64,000 nt of DNA from Ectopseudomonas toyotomiensis (GTDB lineage Bacteria > Pseudomonadota > Gammaproteobacteria > Pseudomonadales > Pseudomonadaceae), in assembly GCF_900115695.1 (NCBI RefSeq), contig NZ_FOXK01000002.1, positions 1 to 64,000 of the forward strand. Reading direction: 5' to 3'. This document shows positions 14,987 through 24,572 of this stretch, in pieces. A model generated the notes under the pieces. The model had not been told where the DNA came from. It made no database searches and was given only the letters and a program-made list of their open reading frames with translations. A program made the position numbers and the translations under genes. How positions within the stretch are numbered: position 1 is the first letter of the stretch; each line of letters starts with the position of its first letter.

Positions 14987-17841
14987 ACCTGCTGCAGCGC
15001 CATATTGAGGGCATCTTCCAGCCCGCTCTTGTAGTGCAGGTAATGCACCGTTTGCGCCTGTTGCCCGGCCAGCACGGCGGACAGGTCGAGGTCGGTGATG
15101 TAGCAGGGATAGCGTTCGCCGCCGGCACGCTGGGCGAGGATGTGCTGCGCCACGGCGCGATACAGCTCGCGGCCGTACTCCAGCTCTGAGAATTCGCGAT
15201 GGTTGCAGTACAGGGTAACGTGGCGCTGGCGACCGTCGCCAGGCTCGACGATGGCCTGCACATCGTAGAACGGGTGGCTGACCTGCGCCTCGGGCGCCGG
15301 TCTGCGCTCAAGGCGCTGAGCGCGTAATGGCGCCGCCGGCAGCAGTTGGTAGTAGAGAATTTCCAGGGGCGGCTGGTTGTCGGCGCCATCGAGCGGCAGC
15401 ATGGCATTGCGCCGATAAAGCAATGACTGCAGGAAACGGTGGATCGGCGTCAGCAGGCTCTGCTCATCGCGAAATGGCAGGCGCCGGCGCCAGAGTGCAT
15501 TGCGTTCATCGAGCAGGGTCAGTTCCGCTTCGCCGCTGGTTTCGTGCAGGCGATAGAACACCTGGATGCACTGTGGGCGGCCCATGGGCAGGATCAGCGC
15601 GAGGTCGTCGCCATCGAGGGCATGGCGGTCCAGGTGCAGGGGGCTGTAGAGCTCCTGCTCGGCGCCGAGGTGCTCCAGCAGTGCTGGCAGATCACCCAGA
15701 GCAGTGTGGCTGACCTGGCCGGGTGTCAGCTGCAACACGTGGTAATGCTGGCGTACCTGCACCAGATAGCGTGACTGGCGACCTTCGGCATAGGTGTCGA
15801 GCAGGTCGCGCAGCAACTCGTCGACGCGTTCGGCAATCGGCTGGGCGCGATTACGACAGTAGCAGCGCACCTGTACCTGGGGTTGCGGGCCGCCGATCGG
15901 CAAGCTGTTGAGCAGATCGCGCAGGCAGTCGAGCAGGGCGTCGGTGCCGTCATGGCGGCTGACCTGCAGTTCGTTCCAGCTGTTGAGCACCACCTGATCG
16001 AGGGTCAATACCAGGTTCTCGCGCACCCCCGAATAGCCCAGCGCATCGGTGCGCCCGGTGGTCATGTGCACGTTCATCTGGCTGTGCTGCCTGAGCGGGT
16101 CAACCCCGACATTGACCAGCAATAGCACCTGGCTGGGGATGCTGGCGCGCAACAGGGCGGCCTCTTCGACGCTGGGCTGCGGCAAGGGGAAGCTTTGCTG
16201 CAGGCTGGCGATCAGGTTGGACAGTTCGAAATCGGTCAGGTCGCTGGCGCCCGGATGCAGCGACAGGCGCGTGCTGCTGTCGATCACGCCGTTGCGATGG
16301 CACCAGGCGAGCAGTTCGATCAGTTCGCGCGAGCGCTTGAGAGGGGCGAAATCACTCCACTCCTGGGCGCCCAGGCTGCCGTTGAACAGTGCCCACTGGT
16401 ATTCGTTGGGCGCCTCAGGGCTGGGGTGCTGGACCAGGGTCAGAGTGTCTTCGGCCAGGTCCGGGGCGATACCGGGGTTGATGTACTCCACCTTGCCGGC
16501 CTTGCGTTCGAAGGCTGCATACAGGCGCCGGCCCAGCACGTTGAGGTCACGGTTGTTCAGTGAACTGCCGGTTTCGGCACTGCGGGCGAACTGCGAGAGG
16601 AAGCGGTAGCTGTAGGTCAGCTCGTTGACCAGCACGCGGCGCTCGGCGGCGACCTGGCGCACCTTCCACTGGCTGCGACTGTCGAGCACGTTGAGCTGGC
16701 GGCTGTGCCAGCCCCATTCAGCAGTCAGGCGCTCAAGCAGTAGGCGCTGCCAGCTTTTGGCGCGGCCGCGCGTCGGTGGGCGGCTGACCTTCTTGTTGAC
16801 CTTCAGGTACAGGCAGCGGCGAATCAGCTCCAGCCTTTCCTGGTCGCCGCGCGCGCTCAGATACTCTTCCAGGCGACGGTAGACGACGATGTAGGGGTCG
16901 AGTTCGTCGAGGTCCAGGCGGCCTTCGAACACCGCCCGCTTGAAACGCAGCGCCAGGCACTCGACCTTGGGATGCTCGCTGGCGTAGACCTCAGTCAGCA
17001 GCAGTTTGAGTACCGACTTGTAGGGCGACTCGATGCCCTTGTACAGCTGCCACATGCCGGCGCCGATGAACTCTTCCGGTGGGATATGCGCCAGGTTACC
17101 GAGGTCCAGTACGTCCTCGGCGCGTACGAAGCGCTTGCTCAGCAGGGTGCGGCAGTAGTCGTGGTAGCGCGTTTCCTCGTAGACCGGCACCAGCCACCAG
17201 AGTGGCGTACGACCGCCTAGCCAGATGGCGGTGCGGTAGAACTCGTCAAGCAGCAGATAATGCTGGGTGGTGCCGCAATCATCGGAGGTCAGTTGCGCCT
17301 CACGCGCGCCCTGGGTGAAGCGCTGCGGGTCGACCAGAAAGACATGCACTTCGGCGCCCTGGGTGGCGGCCCAGCTTTCCAGTTGGTCGCACTTTTTGCG
17401 CAGATCCTGCAGTTCCTGCGCCGTGAGGTTGGGCGAGTGGCACAGCCACAGGTCCATATCGCTCTGCTCGGCCTGCGCCACGGTGCCCAGGCTACCCATC
17501 AGGAACAGCCCATGCAGCGGCGCGGCGCCCTGGCCACGACGTGGCTTGTAGACGAACGAGCGGGTCAGGCGCTGGACTTCGGCGAGGCTGGCATCATCCG
17601 GCTCGAAGCCGCTGAGGCCGGCCGGTGTGCTGGCCGAGACATAGCCAGGTAGCAGTGGATGATTGACGTGCAGCAGCAATGGCAACAGCTTGAGGACCAG
17701 TTGCTGACGTGTGGACAGCGCCTCCATGGCCCGCTGCAGGCGGCCCTGATTGATCTGCAGAAAGCGCGCGCGCAATTGCGCCAGCACCTTGCGGTCGATG
17801 CCGTCATCGATATCGGGGCGTATTTCCTGCGTGCGCGTCAT
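14983..17841 (-). CDS. cyaA: Class I adenylate cyclase
   Basis: This 952-residue class I enzyme makes cyclic AMP from ATP. The catalytic nucleotidyltransferase core is N-terminal: GLFLMGSLGTVAQAEQSDMDLWL with Gly116-Ser117 and metal ligands Asp128/Asp130. The large C-terminal half is regulatory. Length is close to the P. aeruginosa CyaA. In P. aeruginosa cAMP works through Vfr, where the class III CyaB supplies most of it. No partner gene is in the operon; a 119-base gap separates it from the upstream TIGR02647 gene. Confidence 0.93.
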   Translation of the reverse strand: MTRTQEIRPDIDDGIDRKVLAQLRARFLQINQGRLQRAMEALSTRQQLVLKLLPLLLHVNHPLLPGYVSASTPAGLSGFEPDDASLAEVQRLTRSFVYKPRRGQGAAPLHGLFLMGSLGTVAQAEQSDMDLWLCHSPNLTAQELQDLRKKCDQLESWAATQGAEVHVFLVDPQRFTQGAREAQLTSDDCGTTQHYLLLDEFYRTAIWLGGRTPLWWLVPVYEETRYHDYCRTLLSKRFVRAEDVLDLGNLAHIPPEEFIGAGMWQLYKGIESPYKSVLKLLLTEVYASEHPKVECLALRFKRAVFEGRLDLDELDPYIVVYRRLEEYLSARGDQERLELIRRCLYLKVNKKVSRPPTRGRAKSWQRLLLERLTAEWGWHSRQLNVLDSRSQWKVRQVAAERRVLVNELTYSYRFLSQFARSAETGSSLNNRDLNVLGRRLYAAFERKAGKVEYINPGIAPDLAEDTLTLVQHPSPEAPNEYQWALFNGSLGAQEWSDFAPLKRSRELIELLAWCHRNGVIDSSTRLSLHPGASDLTDFELSNLIASLQQSFPLPQPSVEEAALLRASIPSQVLLLVNVGVDPLRQHSQMNVHMTTGRTDALGYSGVRENLVLTLDQVVLNSWNELQVSRHDGTDALLDCLRDLLNSLPIGGPQPQVQVRCYCRNRAQPIAERVDELLRDLLDTYAEGRQSRYLVQVRQHYHVLQLTPGQVSHTALGDLPALLEHLGAEQELYSPLHLDRHALDGDDLALILPMGRPQCIQVFYRLHETSGEAELTLLDERNALWRRRLPFRDEQSLLTPIHRFLQSLLYRRNAMLPLDGADNQPPLEILYYQLLPAAPLRAQRLERRPAPEAQVSHPFYDVQAIVEPGDGRQRHVTLYCNHREFSELEYGRELYRAVAQHILAQRAGGERYPCYITDLDLSAVLAGQQAQTVHYLHYKSGLEDALNMALQQV

Positions 17842-17960
17842 GCTCGAACTCTACTGCAGATGCGGCAAGCCTATCAGCGGCAGGCTCGCCAGTGCAGTGC
17901 CTTTGACGCTATATCGCCCGCCGCGCCTTTCCCTGAAGGGTGGCCGGCGGGCAACCGAGA

Positions 17961-18215
17961 TTAAGCGGAGGTGGTCTGACGGGTCGAGAGAATGGTCAAC
18001 AGGGCTTGCGCATGCTCGGCGGCATCGATGCCCAGGCTGGTCAGATAGCCGCCGTCGGCTTGGCTCACCAGGCCTTTTTCGTGAAGACGGGTGATGGCGC
18101 CTTGCGCCTTGAATGAGGCGTTGTTGTGCACCTTTAGCCCCTCCTGATGATTGTCCAGGTTGTACAGGGCGAGGATTTCCAGCTCGTCGATCAGGTCAGC
18201 GGTGAATGACTTCAT
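17961..18215 (-). CDS. TIGR02647 family small protein
   Basis: This 84-residue protein starts MKSFTADLIDELEILALYNLD and continues with GAITRLHEKGLVSQADGGYLT, a winged-helix-like pattern in which a short helix pair is followed by a beta wing. It matches the TIGR02647 family conserved next to cyaA in Pseudomonas. Function is unknown; DNA binding is plausible but unproven. It overlaps the upstream periplasmic-binding gene by 4 bases, so they are cotranscribed. Confidence 0.75.
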   Translation of the reverse strand: MKSFTADLIDELEILALYNLDNHQEGLKVHNNASFKAQGAITRLHEKGLVSQADGGYLTSLGIDAAEHAQALLTILSTRQTTSA

Positions 18216-19030
18216 GGTGACTCCGTCTTGTTGTTATGGCGCTCTTGCAGTGTAGAGCCATGTGCCGAGCTCTGCCCATCGCTGAGCTGCCAGTTGGCAA
18301 GAATTCGTTGATAGGTGCCATCCTGCTTGATCTGTCGCATGCCTGCGTCGAAGTCTCGCAGCAAGGCAGCAGCCCGTGGGTGGTGGCGGGAGAAGGTCAA
18401 GTAGAGTCGCGGGCGATGTACCCTGGTTAGCGCCTTGAATTGGCCGACCAGTTCGGGGTTGTCGCGCAGCAGTGCGTCGGTGGTGCCGCGAAAGGCGATG
18501 ACGTAGTCCACGCGCCCGCGCTGCAGCATGCGAAAGCCATTGATATCGCGTCGCACCGCAATGCGCTGAATATCTGCATAGCTGTCGAAGTACTCGCCGT
18601 AGGTATAGCCGATGGTGACCGCCACGCGTTTGCCACGGATGGCGTCCAGGTCATCTATTGCCGCGTCCCCTGCATGGCCCCAGAGCAGAATGTCGTCGCT
18701 GAACAGCACCTCCTGCGGTAACAGGAACTCCGCACGGATGTGCGCATCAGGCGTGGTGTTGAAGCAGCCTGCCAGGCTGCCTGAACGCGCCAGCTCCATG
18801 CAGCGCGAATAGGGATAGGGCGTCAGCTCGACGGATGTGTCGCTGGCATTGAAAGCGGCGCGGACTATGTCTGCCGACATGCCCTCGATCCTGTCATTGC
18901 GCAAAGCTGTGTAGGGGTACCAGTCATCCTCGGCACCAATACGCGGCGTTTCGGCTCGAGCAATGCACGCTCCGCTCAAGCAGAGCGTGAAGACAAGCAG
19001 AGCGAGAGTTCGAGTCGACTGACAGGCCAT
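18212..19030 (-). CDS. Periplasmic solute-binding protein (SBP_bac_3 type)
   Basis: This 272-residue protein has a signal peptide (about 1-26, cleavage after ARA) and a type II periplasmic-binding fold: IGAEDDWYPYTALRNDRIEGMSADIVRAAF at the first lobe and GKRVAVTIGYTYGEYFDSY at the hinge. No ABC transporter genes are nearby, so it is an orphan; such proteins often act as sensors or low-affinity binders. The start at 19030 is chosen to give a standard signal peptide; a start 15 codons earlier is possible. Ligand unknown. Confidence 0.78.
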   Translation of the reverse strand: MACQSTRTLALLVFTLCLSGACIARAETPRIGAEDDWYPYTALRNDRIEGMSADIVRAAFNASDTSVELTPYPYSRCMELARSGSLAGCFNTTPDAHIRAEFLLPQEVLFSDDILLWGHAGDAAIDDLDAIRGKRVAVTIGYTYGEYFDSYADIQRIAVRRDINGFRMLQRGRVDYVIAFRGTTDALLRDNPELVGQFKALTRVHRPRLYLTFSRHHPRAAALLRDFDAGMRQIKQDGTYQRILANWQLSDGQSSAHGSTLQERHNNKTESP

Positions 19031-19116
19031 CGAAGACGGTGCCTTCTTGGTCGGAGTTGGCAGTGACAGTAGCAATCTGCTTGCCAGTCCGGCCAGTGGC
19101 CTGGATCAATCCTTGC

Positions 19117-19392
19117 TCAGTTTTCTTCCGGCAGCTCCGGCAGGGCGCGCAGGGCCTGCTCATACCAGGCGCCATCGAAGGGACGATCCTCGCGCAGCAT
19201 GGCGTCGACTTCATGGGCCAGGACCAGCGCCATCAGCTCGAGGATCTCTTCGCGCTCGTAACCGACCAGCGTCAGCTTGTTGTAAACCGCCTTGGCTGCA
19301 GCGGGCTCAACGCTTTCCAGCTGGTTTTCGATGGCCTGAATCAGGGTGGCTTCGGCGAAGTCTTCGTCTTCTTGCTCGTTGTTTTGACTCAT
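19117..19392 (-). CDS. Conserved hypothetical acidic protein
   Basis: This 91-residue protein is strongly acidic at the N-terminus (SQNNEQEDEDFAEATL) and all-helical by pattern. The region YEREEILELMALVLAHEVDAMLRED looks like the core. I do not recognise a named family. The ribosome site GAGAGGAACC is just before the ATG. It follows the secreted glycosidase-like gene by 26 bases on the same strand, so they may share a transcript. Confidence 0.7.
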   Translation of the reverse strand: MSQNNEQEDEDFAEATLIQAIENQLESVEPAAAKAVYNKLTLVGYEREEILELMALVLAHEVDAMLREDRPFDGAWYEQALRALPELPEEN

Positions 19393-19418
19393 GGTTCCTC
19401 TCGTGTTCAGGCCCTGGC

Positions 19419-20171
19419 TCAGTCGCAGGGGACGCCAACGCCTTTCAGGCTGACTTTGAAGAATTGCAGACGAAAGCCGGAGTTCGCGGCTCGACGGCAA
19501 AGACTCGTATTGAGGGTGCGGTACTCGGCGATGAAGATCGGTTTGCCCTGGTTGCGCATGTGACTGTAACCGTCGCATTCGTTGTAGCGATAGCAGCTCT
19601 CGTTGATGGCAAAGTCGAAGTAGTCGCCAAGCTCAGGCAGCAGTTCCACGGCATTCTTCAGGCCGATGCTCAGGTCGCGGCTGTGCGCCTCGCTGGCCAG
19701 CCAGCGGTTGAAGTCTATTTGCTCGGCTTCCGTCAGGCTCAGGCCATTGTCATTGCTGTAGCCGTCCACGTTGTCCGGATCGACAGCGTCGCAGCCCTTG
19801 TCGACGGCCAGGTCCAGGCGTTTGGCCAGCAGTTGGCGTACATCGTCACGGCGATAGTCGAGCCAACGCTCGCCAGGCCAATCAGGCAATGCTTTGCCCA
19901 GCGCCGCCGTGGGGTAAGCCTGAGCGTCGCTGCGCCAGTCTTCCCAGGTGCCCGCGCTGAAATAGCAGATGACGATACGGCCTCCCGCCTTGAGATTGGT
20001 GATGGTTTGCTTGGGCGTGTCGTACAGGTCGATGTCATAGACCAGGCGATTGGGTGTTTGCAGTTTGCCATCGAGCTGCATATGCCAGGAGGCATTGGCG
20101 GGAATGGTGATCGGTGTAGCCGCTGTCAGTGCCGGGGCGATAACGCTGAGCAGTGCAAGGAGTGTGCGCAT
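19419..20171 (-). CDS. Secreted endo alpha-1,4 polygalactosaminidase-like protein (GH114)
   Basis: This 250-residue protein has a signal peptide (MRTLLALLSVIAPALTAA). The body fits the GH114/TM1410 barrel family: VYDIDLYDT near the start, IVICYFSAGTWEDWRSD (strand 2 with the family's YFSAG motif), CDAVDPDNVDGYSN with acidic residues of the active site, and FAINESCYRYNECDGY. Members cleave galactosamine-rich polysaccharides such as Pel-like exopolymers or fungal polymers. No pel genes lie nearby; the substrate is unknown. Confidence 0.78.
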   Translation of the reverse strand: MRTLLALLSVIAPALTAATPITIPANASWHMQLDGKLQTPNRLVYDIDLYDTPKQTITNLKAGGRIVICYFSAGTWEDWRSDAQAYPTAALGKALPDWPGERWLDYRRDDVRQLLAKRLDLAVDKGCDAVDPDNVDGYSNDNGLSLTEAEQIDFNRWLASEAHSRDLSIGLKNAVELLPELGDYFDFAINESCYRYNECDGYSHMRNQGKPIFIAEYRTLNTSLCRRAANSGFRLQFFKVSLKGVGVPCD

Positions 20172-20242
20172 GATGGTCCGGGGCAGGTGGAGGTGTAATT
20201 ACCTTAGGCTAGAGGTGTTGCCCTGGCCAGGCGCTGGCTTGC

Positions 20243-20722
20243 TCAGCCTGCGGCGAAGTCCAGCAAGGCCTGGCCGGTAAGGCGATAGGTCGTCCATTCG
20301 CTCTGCGGGCGGGCGCCGAAGGATTCGTAGAAGTCGATGGCCGGGGTGTTCCAGTCCAGCACCGACCACTCGAAGCGACCGCAGCCTCTCGCCACGGCCA
20401 GTTGTGCCAGGTGGCGCAGCAGCGCCTTGCCGGCGCCCAGTCTGCGAGCCTCGGGGCTGACGTAGAGGTCCTCCAGGTAAAGGCCGTGCTTGCCCAGCCA
20501 GGTGGAGTAGTTGAAGAAGTACACGGCATAGCCAATGGGCTGGCCGTCGTTCTCGCAGATCAGGCCGTGGGCAGTGCTGCCTTCGGCGAACAGGCTGTCG
20601 CGGATGCCGGCTGCGTCGGTTTTCACCTCGTGCTCGGCCTTTTCGTAGATGGCCAGGTCGGTGATGAAACGCAGGATCAGCTCGGCGTCGTCAGGGGTGG
20701 CGGGGCGGATATTTATAGCCAT
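20243..20722 (-). CDS. GNAT-family N-acetyltransferase
   Basis: This 159-residue GCN5-related acetyltransferase has the acetyl-CoA motif A in LEDLYVSPEARRLGAGKALLRHLAQLA (R-x-x-G-x-G type, about 81-108) and motif B near VLDWNTPAIDFYESFGA. The latter resembles spermidine/spermine and thialysine acetyltransferases (SSAT/PaiA-like). The start MAINIRPATPDDAE is the usual family N-terminus. The acceptor is unknown. It lies 20 bases after a small membrane protein gene on the same strand. Confidence 0.82.
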   Translation of the reverse strand: MAINIRPATPDDAELILRFITDLAIYEKAEHEVKTDAAGIRDSLFAEGSTAHGLICENDGQPIGYAVYFFNYSTWLGKHGLYLEDLYVSPEARRLGAGKALLRHLAQLAVARGCGRFEWSVLDWNTPAIDFYESFGARPQSEWTTYRLTGQALLDFAAG

Positions 20723-20742
20723 GGAATGTCTCGCGGCAGTGT

Positions 20743-20985
20743 TCAGCTGTAAGTGACGGTCAGCCACGTCAGGGGCAGGCCAACCAGGCAGAGGAAACCG
20801 AATGCGGCGACCCAGGCGCTGCGCGAACTCATCGGGTCGGCCATGCGCAGCGGCAGATTCGGGTAGTGGCCCAGAGTCAAAAGTCGTAGTGCCAGCCAGC
20901 CGGTGGCGTAGAAGACGTAGCCGATGATGATTTCAAGCGCGAGCTCGGCGATTAACGCCAAGCCGCGCAGCAACAATTCTGCCAT
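20743..20985 (-). CDS. Small inner-membrane protein
   Basis: This 80-residue protein has two predicted membrane helices (about 5-37 and 58-78) with a short polar loop (TLGHYPNLPLRMADPMSSR). The ribosome site AAGGAG precedes the ATG. Conserved small proteins of this kind occur next to argH in Pseudomonas as far as I recall. Function unknown. Confidence 0.65.
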   Translation of the reverse strand: MAELLLRGLALIAELALEIIIGYVFYATGWLALRLLTLGHYPNLPLRMADPMSSRSAWVAAFGFLCLVGLPLTWLTVTYS

Positions 20986-21023
20986 GGGAACTCCTTTTCC
21001 CAGGTATTTCTCCGAGACGTCGC

Positions 21024-22418
21024 TTAGCGGCTAGCCAGCAGTTCCCGACCGCGCACTACCGCCGCACGCACCTGATTCGGCGCCGTGCCACCGATATGGT
21101 CGCGTGCGCCGACCGAGCCTTCCAGGGTCAGCACGGCGAATACGTCATCACCGATCTGGTCGCTGAACTGGCGCAGCTCGTCCAGGCTCATCTCGGCCAG
21201 GTCCTTGCCGCTGTCGACGCCGTACTTCACCGCATGGCCAACGATCTCGTGGCAGTCACGGAAGGGCAGGCCCTTGCGCACCAGGTAGTCAGCCAGATCG
21301 GTGGCGGTGGAGAAGCCGCGCAGCGCTGCCTCGCGCATGATCTCGCGCTTGGGCTTGATCGCCGGGACCATGTCGGCGAAGGCGCGCAGGCTATCGCGCA
21401 GGGTGTCGGCGGCGTCGAACAGCGGTTCCTTGTCTTCCTGGTTGTCCTTGTTGTAGGCCAGCGGCTGGCCTTTCATCAGGGTCAGCAGGCCGGTCAGGGC
21501 GCCGAATACGCGGCCGGTCTTGCCACGCACCAGCTCGGGCACGTCCGGATTCTTCTTCTGCGGCATGATCGAGGAGCCAGTGCAGAAGCGATCCGGCAGG
21601 TCGATGAACTGGAACTGGGCGCTGGTCCACAGCACCAGTTCTTCGGAGAAGCGCGACAGGTGCATCATCGCCAGCGAGGCGGCGGCGCAGAATTCGATGG
21701 CGAAGTCGCGATCCGACACGCCGTCCAGCGAGTTGCCGCCCACGGCATCGAAGCCCAGCAGTTCAGCGGTGATCTCGCGCTGGATCGGGTAGGTGGTGCC
21801 GGCCAGCGCGGCGCTGCCTAGCGGCATGCGGTTGGTGCGCTTGCGGCAGTCCACTAGGCGCTCGTAGTCGCGCGCGAGCATCTCGAACCAGGCCAGCAGA
21901 TGATGACCGAAGGTCACCGGCTGGGCGGTCTGCAGATGGGTGAAGCCGGGCATGATGGTGTCCGCTTCGGCTTCGGCCAGACCCAGCAGGCCCTGCTGCA
22001 GGCGGGTGATCTCGGCCAGGATGACGTCGATCTCGTCGCGCAGCCACAGGCGAATGTCGGTGGCTACCTGGTCGTTGCGCGAGCGGCCGGTATGCAGCTT
22101 CTTGCCGGTAACGCCGATGCGGTCGGTCAGGCGCGCCTCGATGTTCATGTGCACGTCTTCCAGGTCCACGCGCCAGTCGAACTGGCCGGCTTCGATCTCG
22201 CCCTGGATCTGCTTGAGCCCATCAATGATGGCGTCACGCTCGGCATCGGTGAGTACGCCGACCTTTGCCAGCATGGTCGCGTGGGCGATGGAGCCCATGA
22301 TGTCGTGGCGGTACAGGCGCTTGTCGAATTCGACCGAGGCGGTGAAGCGGGCGACGAAGGCGTCGACAGGTTCGCTGAAGCGGCCGCCCCAGGATTGGTT
22401 GGTTTTTTCGCTGCTCAT
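21024..22418 (-). CDS. argH: Argininosuccinate lyase
   Basis: This 464-residue enzyme of the fumarase/aspartase superfamily releases fumarate from argininosuccinate, the last step of arginine synthesis. The superfamily signature [12 protein letters not shown] with the catalytic serine is intact, as are [13 protein letters not shown] and [13 protein letters not shown]. The start [14 protein letters not shown] is the family start; the longer frame is non-coding. It is divergent from algZ across 231 bases, the arrangement known in P. aeruginosa. Confidence 0.95.
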   Translation of the reverse strand: MSSEKTNQSWGGRFSEPVDAFVARFTASVEFDKRLYRHDIMGSIAHATMLAKVGVLTDAERDAIIDGLKQIQGEIEAGQFDWRVDLEDVHMNIEARLTDRIGVTGKKLHTGRSRNDQVATDIRLWLRDEIDVILAEITRLQQGLLGLAEAEADTIMPGFTHLQTAQPVTFGHHLLAWFEMLARDYERLVDCRKRTNRMPLGSAALAGTTYPIQREITAELLGFDAVGGNSLDGVSDRDFAIEFCAAASLAMMHLSRFSEELVLWTSAQFQFIDLPDRFCTGSSIMPQKKNPDVPELVRGKTGRVFGALTGLLTLMKGQPLAYNKDNQEDKEPLFDAADTLRDSLRAFADMVPAIKPKREIMREAALRGFSTATDLADYLVRKGLPFRDCHEIVGHAVKYGVDSGKDLAEMSLDELRQFSDQIGDDVFAVLTLEGSVGARDHIGGTAPNQVRAAVVRGRELLASR

Positions 22419-22649
22419 GGCACTTGCTCTGGATCGGGCGGCCGCGTCGGCGGCCGGCATGGCGGACAAAGTGCGTCGATAATAACAGGGTCGGCAGGCG
22501 TTTCGCCGGGGCGCGTTCGCTGTTGGGCGTTCGATGGCGTTGTCGGCTGTTTCACAATTTTGCCCTGAAGGCGGCATTTCGGTGCTTTATTTTGTCCGGC
22601 TGGAGCCGTCTGGCTTGCCGGCTCGCAGGGCGACAAGGAAACTGCGTCG

Positions 22650-23732
22650 ATGCACAGACAATCCTCTACCAAGAACAAATACAACGCCGCTATCGACGAC
22701 TTCTTCGTCCCGGAGCTGTGTCAGCCCGAAGCGCTGCTGAGCATGGTGCTGTTGGCCGAGTTGCTGGTATTGGTGTTGGTGCTCGCCGAGCCGATGACGC
22801 CGGGTTTCGACTGGGTACGCCTGGCCCTGACTTCACTGTTCGTGCAGTGGATCGTGCTGTTGTCGGCTGCTGTGCTCTGCCGCTTGCGGCCGCTGTTGGC
22901 GCGTCTGCGTCCCGCGTTGGCTGGGGGGCTGTGCTGCGCGCTGGTGGTGCTGCTGACCCTGGGTTGTACGGCCGTGGCCGACTATTACGAGCTGGGCGGG
23001 CCACTGCCGCGCAGTGGTGAAGTGAATCTTTATCTGCGCCATGCGTTGATCAGCCTGATCATGTCCGCACTGCTGCTACGCTATTTCTATCTGCAGAGCC
23101 AATGGCGTCGGCAGGAACAGGCCGAGCTGCGTGCGCGGATAGAATCGTTGCAGGCGCGGATTCGCCCGCACTTTCTGTTCAACAGCCTCAACAGCATCGC
23201 CAGCCTGGTCACGCTCGATCCCTACAAGGCCGAGCAGGCGGTGCTGGATCTGTCCGATCTGTTTCGCGCCAGCCTGGCCAAACCTGGCACGCTGGTGCCT
23301 TGGAAGGAGGAACTGGAACTGGCGAAACGATATCTATCGATCGAGCACTATCGGCTCGGCGAACGACTACAGTTGCAGTGGGAGGTCGAAGGTGTGCCGG
23401 AGGATCTGCCGATTCCCCAGCTGACCCTGCAGCCTCTGTTGGAGAATGCGCTGATCTATGGCATCGCGCCGCGTATCGAAGGCGGTCTGGTGCGGGTCGA
23501 GGCGGATTACCAGGATGGTGTGTTCAGCTTGTGTGTCAGCAATCCGTATGAAGAGCGGGGCGAGCAGCATCCGTCACGGGGAACGCAGCAAGCGCTGAGT
23601 AATATCGATGCGCGCCTGGCGGCACTTTTTGGGCCGAGGGCGAGTCTCAGCGTGGAGCGCCGTGACGGCCGTCATTACAGCTGTCTACGCTATCCTTGTG
23701 CGAGACTCACGCAGGAAGCCAGAGCAATATGA
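22650..23732 (+). CDS. algZ: Alginate/motility sensor histidine kinase AlgZ (FimS)
   Basis: This 360-residue membrane sensor is the partner of AlgR. It has four or so membrane helices (about 28-48, 57-78, 90-110, 130-147), then a cytoplasmic LytS-type kinase domain with the phospho-acceptor box RIRPHFLFNSLNSIASL (His174) and an ATPase region with LQPLLENALIYGI. In P. aeruginosa it controls alginate, twitching and rhamnolipid genes. The stop overlaps the algR start (ATGA), so translation is coupled. The annotated start has only a weak ribosome site; the length agrees with the known protein. Confidence 0.93.
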   Translation: MHRQSSTKNKYNAAIDDFFVPELCQPEALLSMVLLAELLVLVLVLAEPMTPGFDWVRLALTSLFVQWIVLLSAAVLCRLRPLLARLRPALAGGLCCALVVLLTLGCTAVADYYELGGPLPRSGEVNLYLRHALISLIMSALLLRYFYLQSQWRRQEQAELRARIESLQARIRPHFLFNSLNSIASLVTLDPYKAEQAVLDLSDLFRASLAKPGTLVPWKEELELAKRYLSIEHYRLGERLQLQWEVEGVPEDLPIPQLTLQPLLENALIYGIAPRIEGGLVRVEADYQDGVFSLCVSNPYEERGEQHPSRGTQQALSNIDARLAALFGPRASLSVERRDGRHYSCLRYPCARLTQEARAI

Positions 23733-24475
23733 ATGTCCTGATCGTCGATGACGAACCCCTTGCCCGCGAGCGCCTGAGCCGCATGGTCGGTGAGCTCGAG
23801 GGTTACCGGGTCCTGGATCCCGCCGCCAGCAACGGCGAGGAGGCCCTGACCCTTATCGATAGCCTCAAGCCGGATGTGGTCCTGCTGGATATCCGCATGC
23901 CCGGCCTCGACGGCCTGCAGGTCGCTGCCAAATTGTGCGAGCGCGAAGCGCCGCCAGCGGTGATCTTTTGCACGGCTCATGATGAATTTGCCCTGGAAGC
24001 CTTCCAGGTCAGTGCAGTGGGTTATCTGGTCAAACCGGTGCGGCCTGAGAGCCTGAGCGAAGCGCTGAAAAAGGCCGAGCGGCCCAATCGTGTGCAGTTG
24101 GCCGCCCTGACTCGTCCCGCAGCGGAGACTGGCGGCGGCCCGCGTACCCATATCAGTGCGCGTACCCGCAAGGGCATCGAGCTGATTCCACTGGATCACG
24201 TGGTCTACTTCATCGCTGACCACAAATACGTCACCCTGCGTCACGAGGGCGGTGAAGTCCTGCTGGATGAGCCGCTGAAGGCGCTGGAAGACGAGTTCGG
24301 TGATCGCTTCGTGCGCATCCACCGCAATGCGCTGGTGGCGCGCGAGCGCATCGAGCGCCTGCAGCGCACCCCGCTCGGACACTTTCAACTGTTCCTCAAA
24401 GGTCTGGACGGCGACTCGCTGGTGGTCAGCCGCCGCCACGTGGCCGGCGTGCGTAAGCTGATGCAGTCTCTTTAA
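23729..24475 (+). CDS. algR: Alginate biosynthesis response regulator AlgR
   Basis: This 248-residue LytTR-type regulator has the same length as the P. aeruginosa protein. The receiver domain (about 1-120) has the acidic pair Asp7-Asp8, phosphorylation site Asp54 in LLDIRMPG and conserved Lys in GYLVKPV. The C-terminal LytTR DNA-binding domain (about 140-245) carries [21 protein letters not shown]. It activates algD, algC and fimU-type promoters in P. aeruginosa and depends on AlgZ. The start at 23729 gives the native N-terminus MNVLIVDDE. Confidence 0.96.
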   Translation: MNVLIVDDEPLARERLSRMVGELEGYRVLDPAASNGEEALTLIDSLKPDVVLLDIRMPGLDGLQVAAKLCEREAPPAVIFCTAHDEFALEAFQVSAVGYLVKPVRPESLSEALKKAERPNRVQLAALTRPAAETGGGPRTHISARTRKGIELIPLDHVVYFIADHKYVTLRHEGGEVLLDEPLKALEDEFGDRFVRIHRNALVARERIERLQRTPLGHFQLFLKGLDGDSLVVSRRHVAGVRKLMQSL

Positions 24476-24511
24476 GAGGCGGGGCGTCGGCTGCGGCCTA
24501 TGGCCGCCTCC

Positions 24512-24542
24512 TTCAACTGGCGCCGGGCGAGCCTGTTATGAT
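24512..24542 (+). promoter_or_regulatory. Possible sigma70 promoter of hemC
   Basis: TATGAT at 24537 is a good -10 box about 30 bases before the hemC start codon. The best -35 candidate, TTCAAC, is 19 bases upstream, longer than ideal. Confidence 0.35.
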
Positions 24543-24572
24543 TCGCGGCAATCGGTTTTCTGGAATTGCCCC

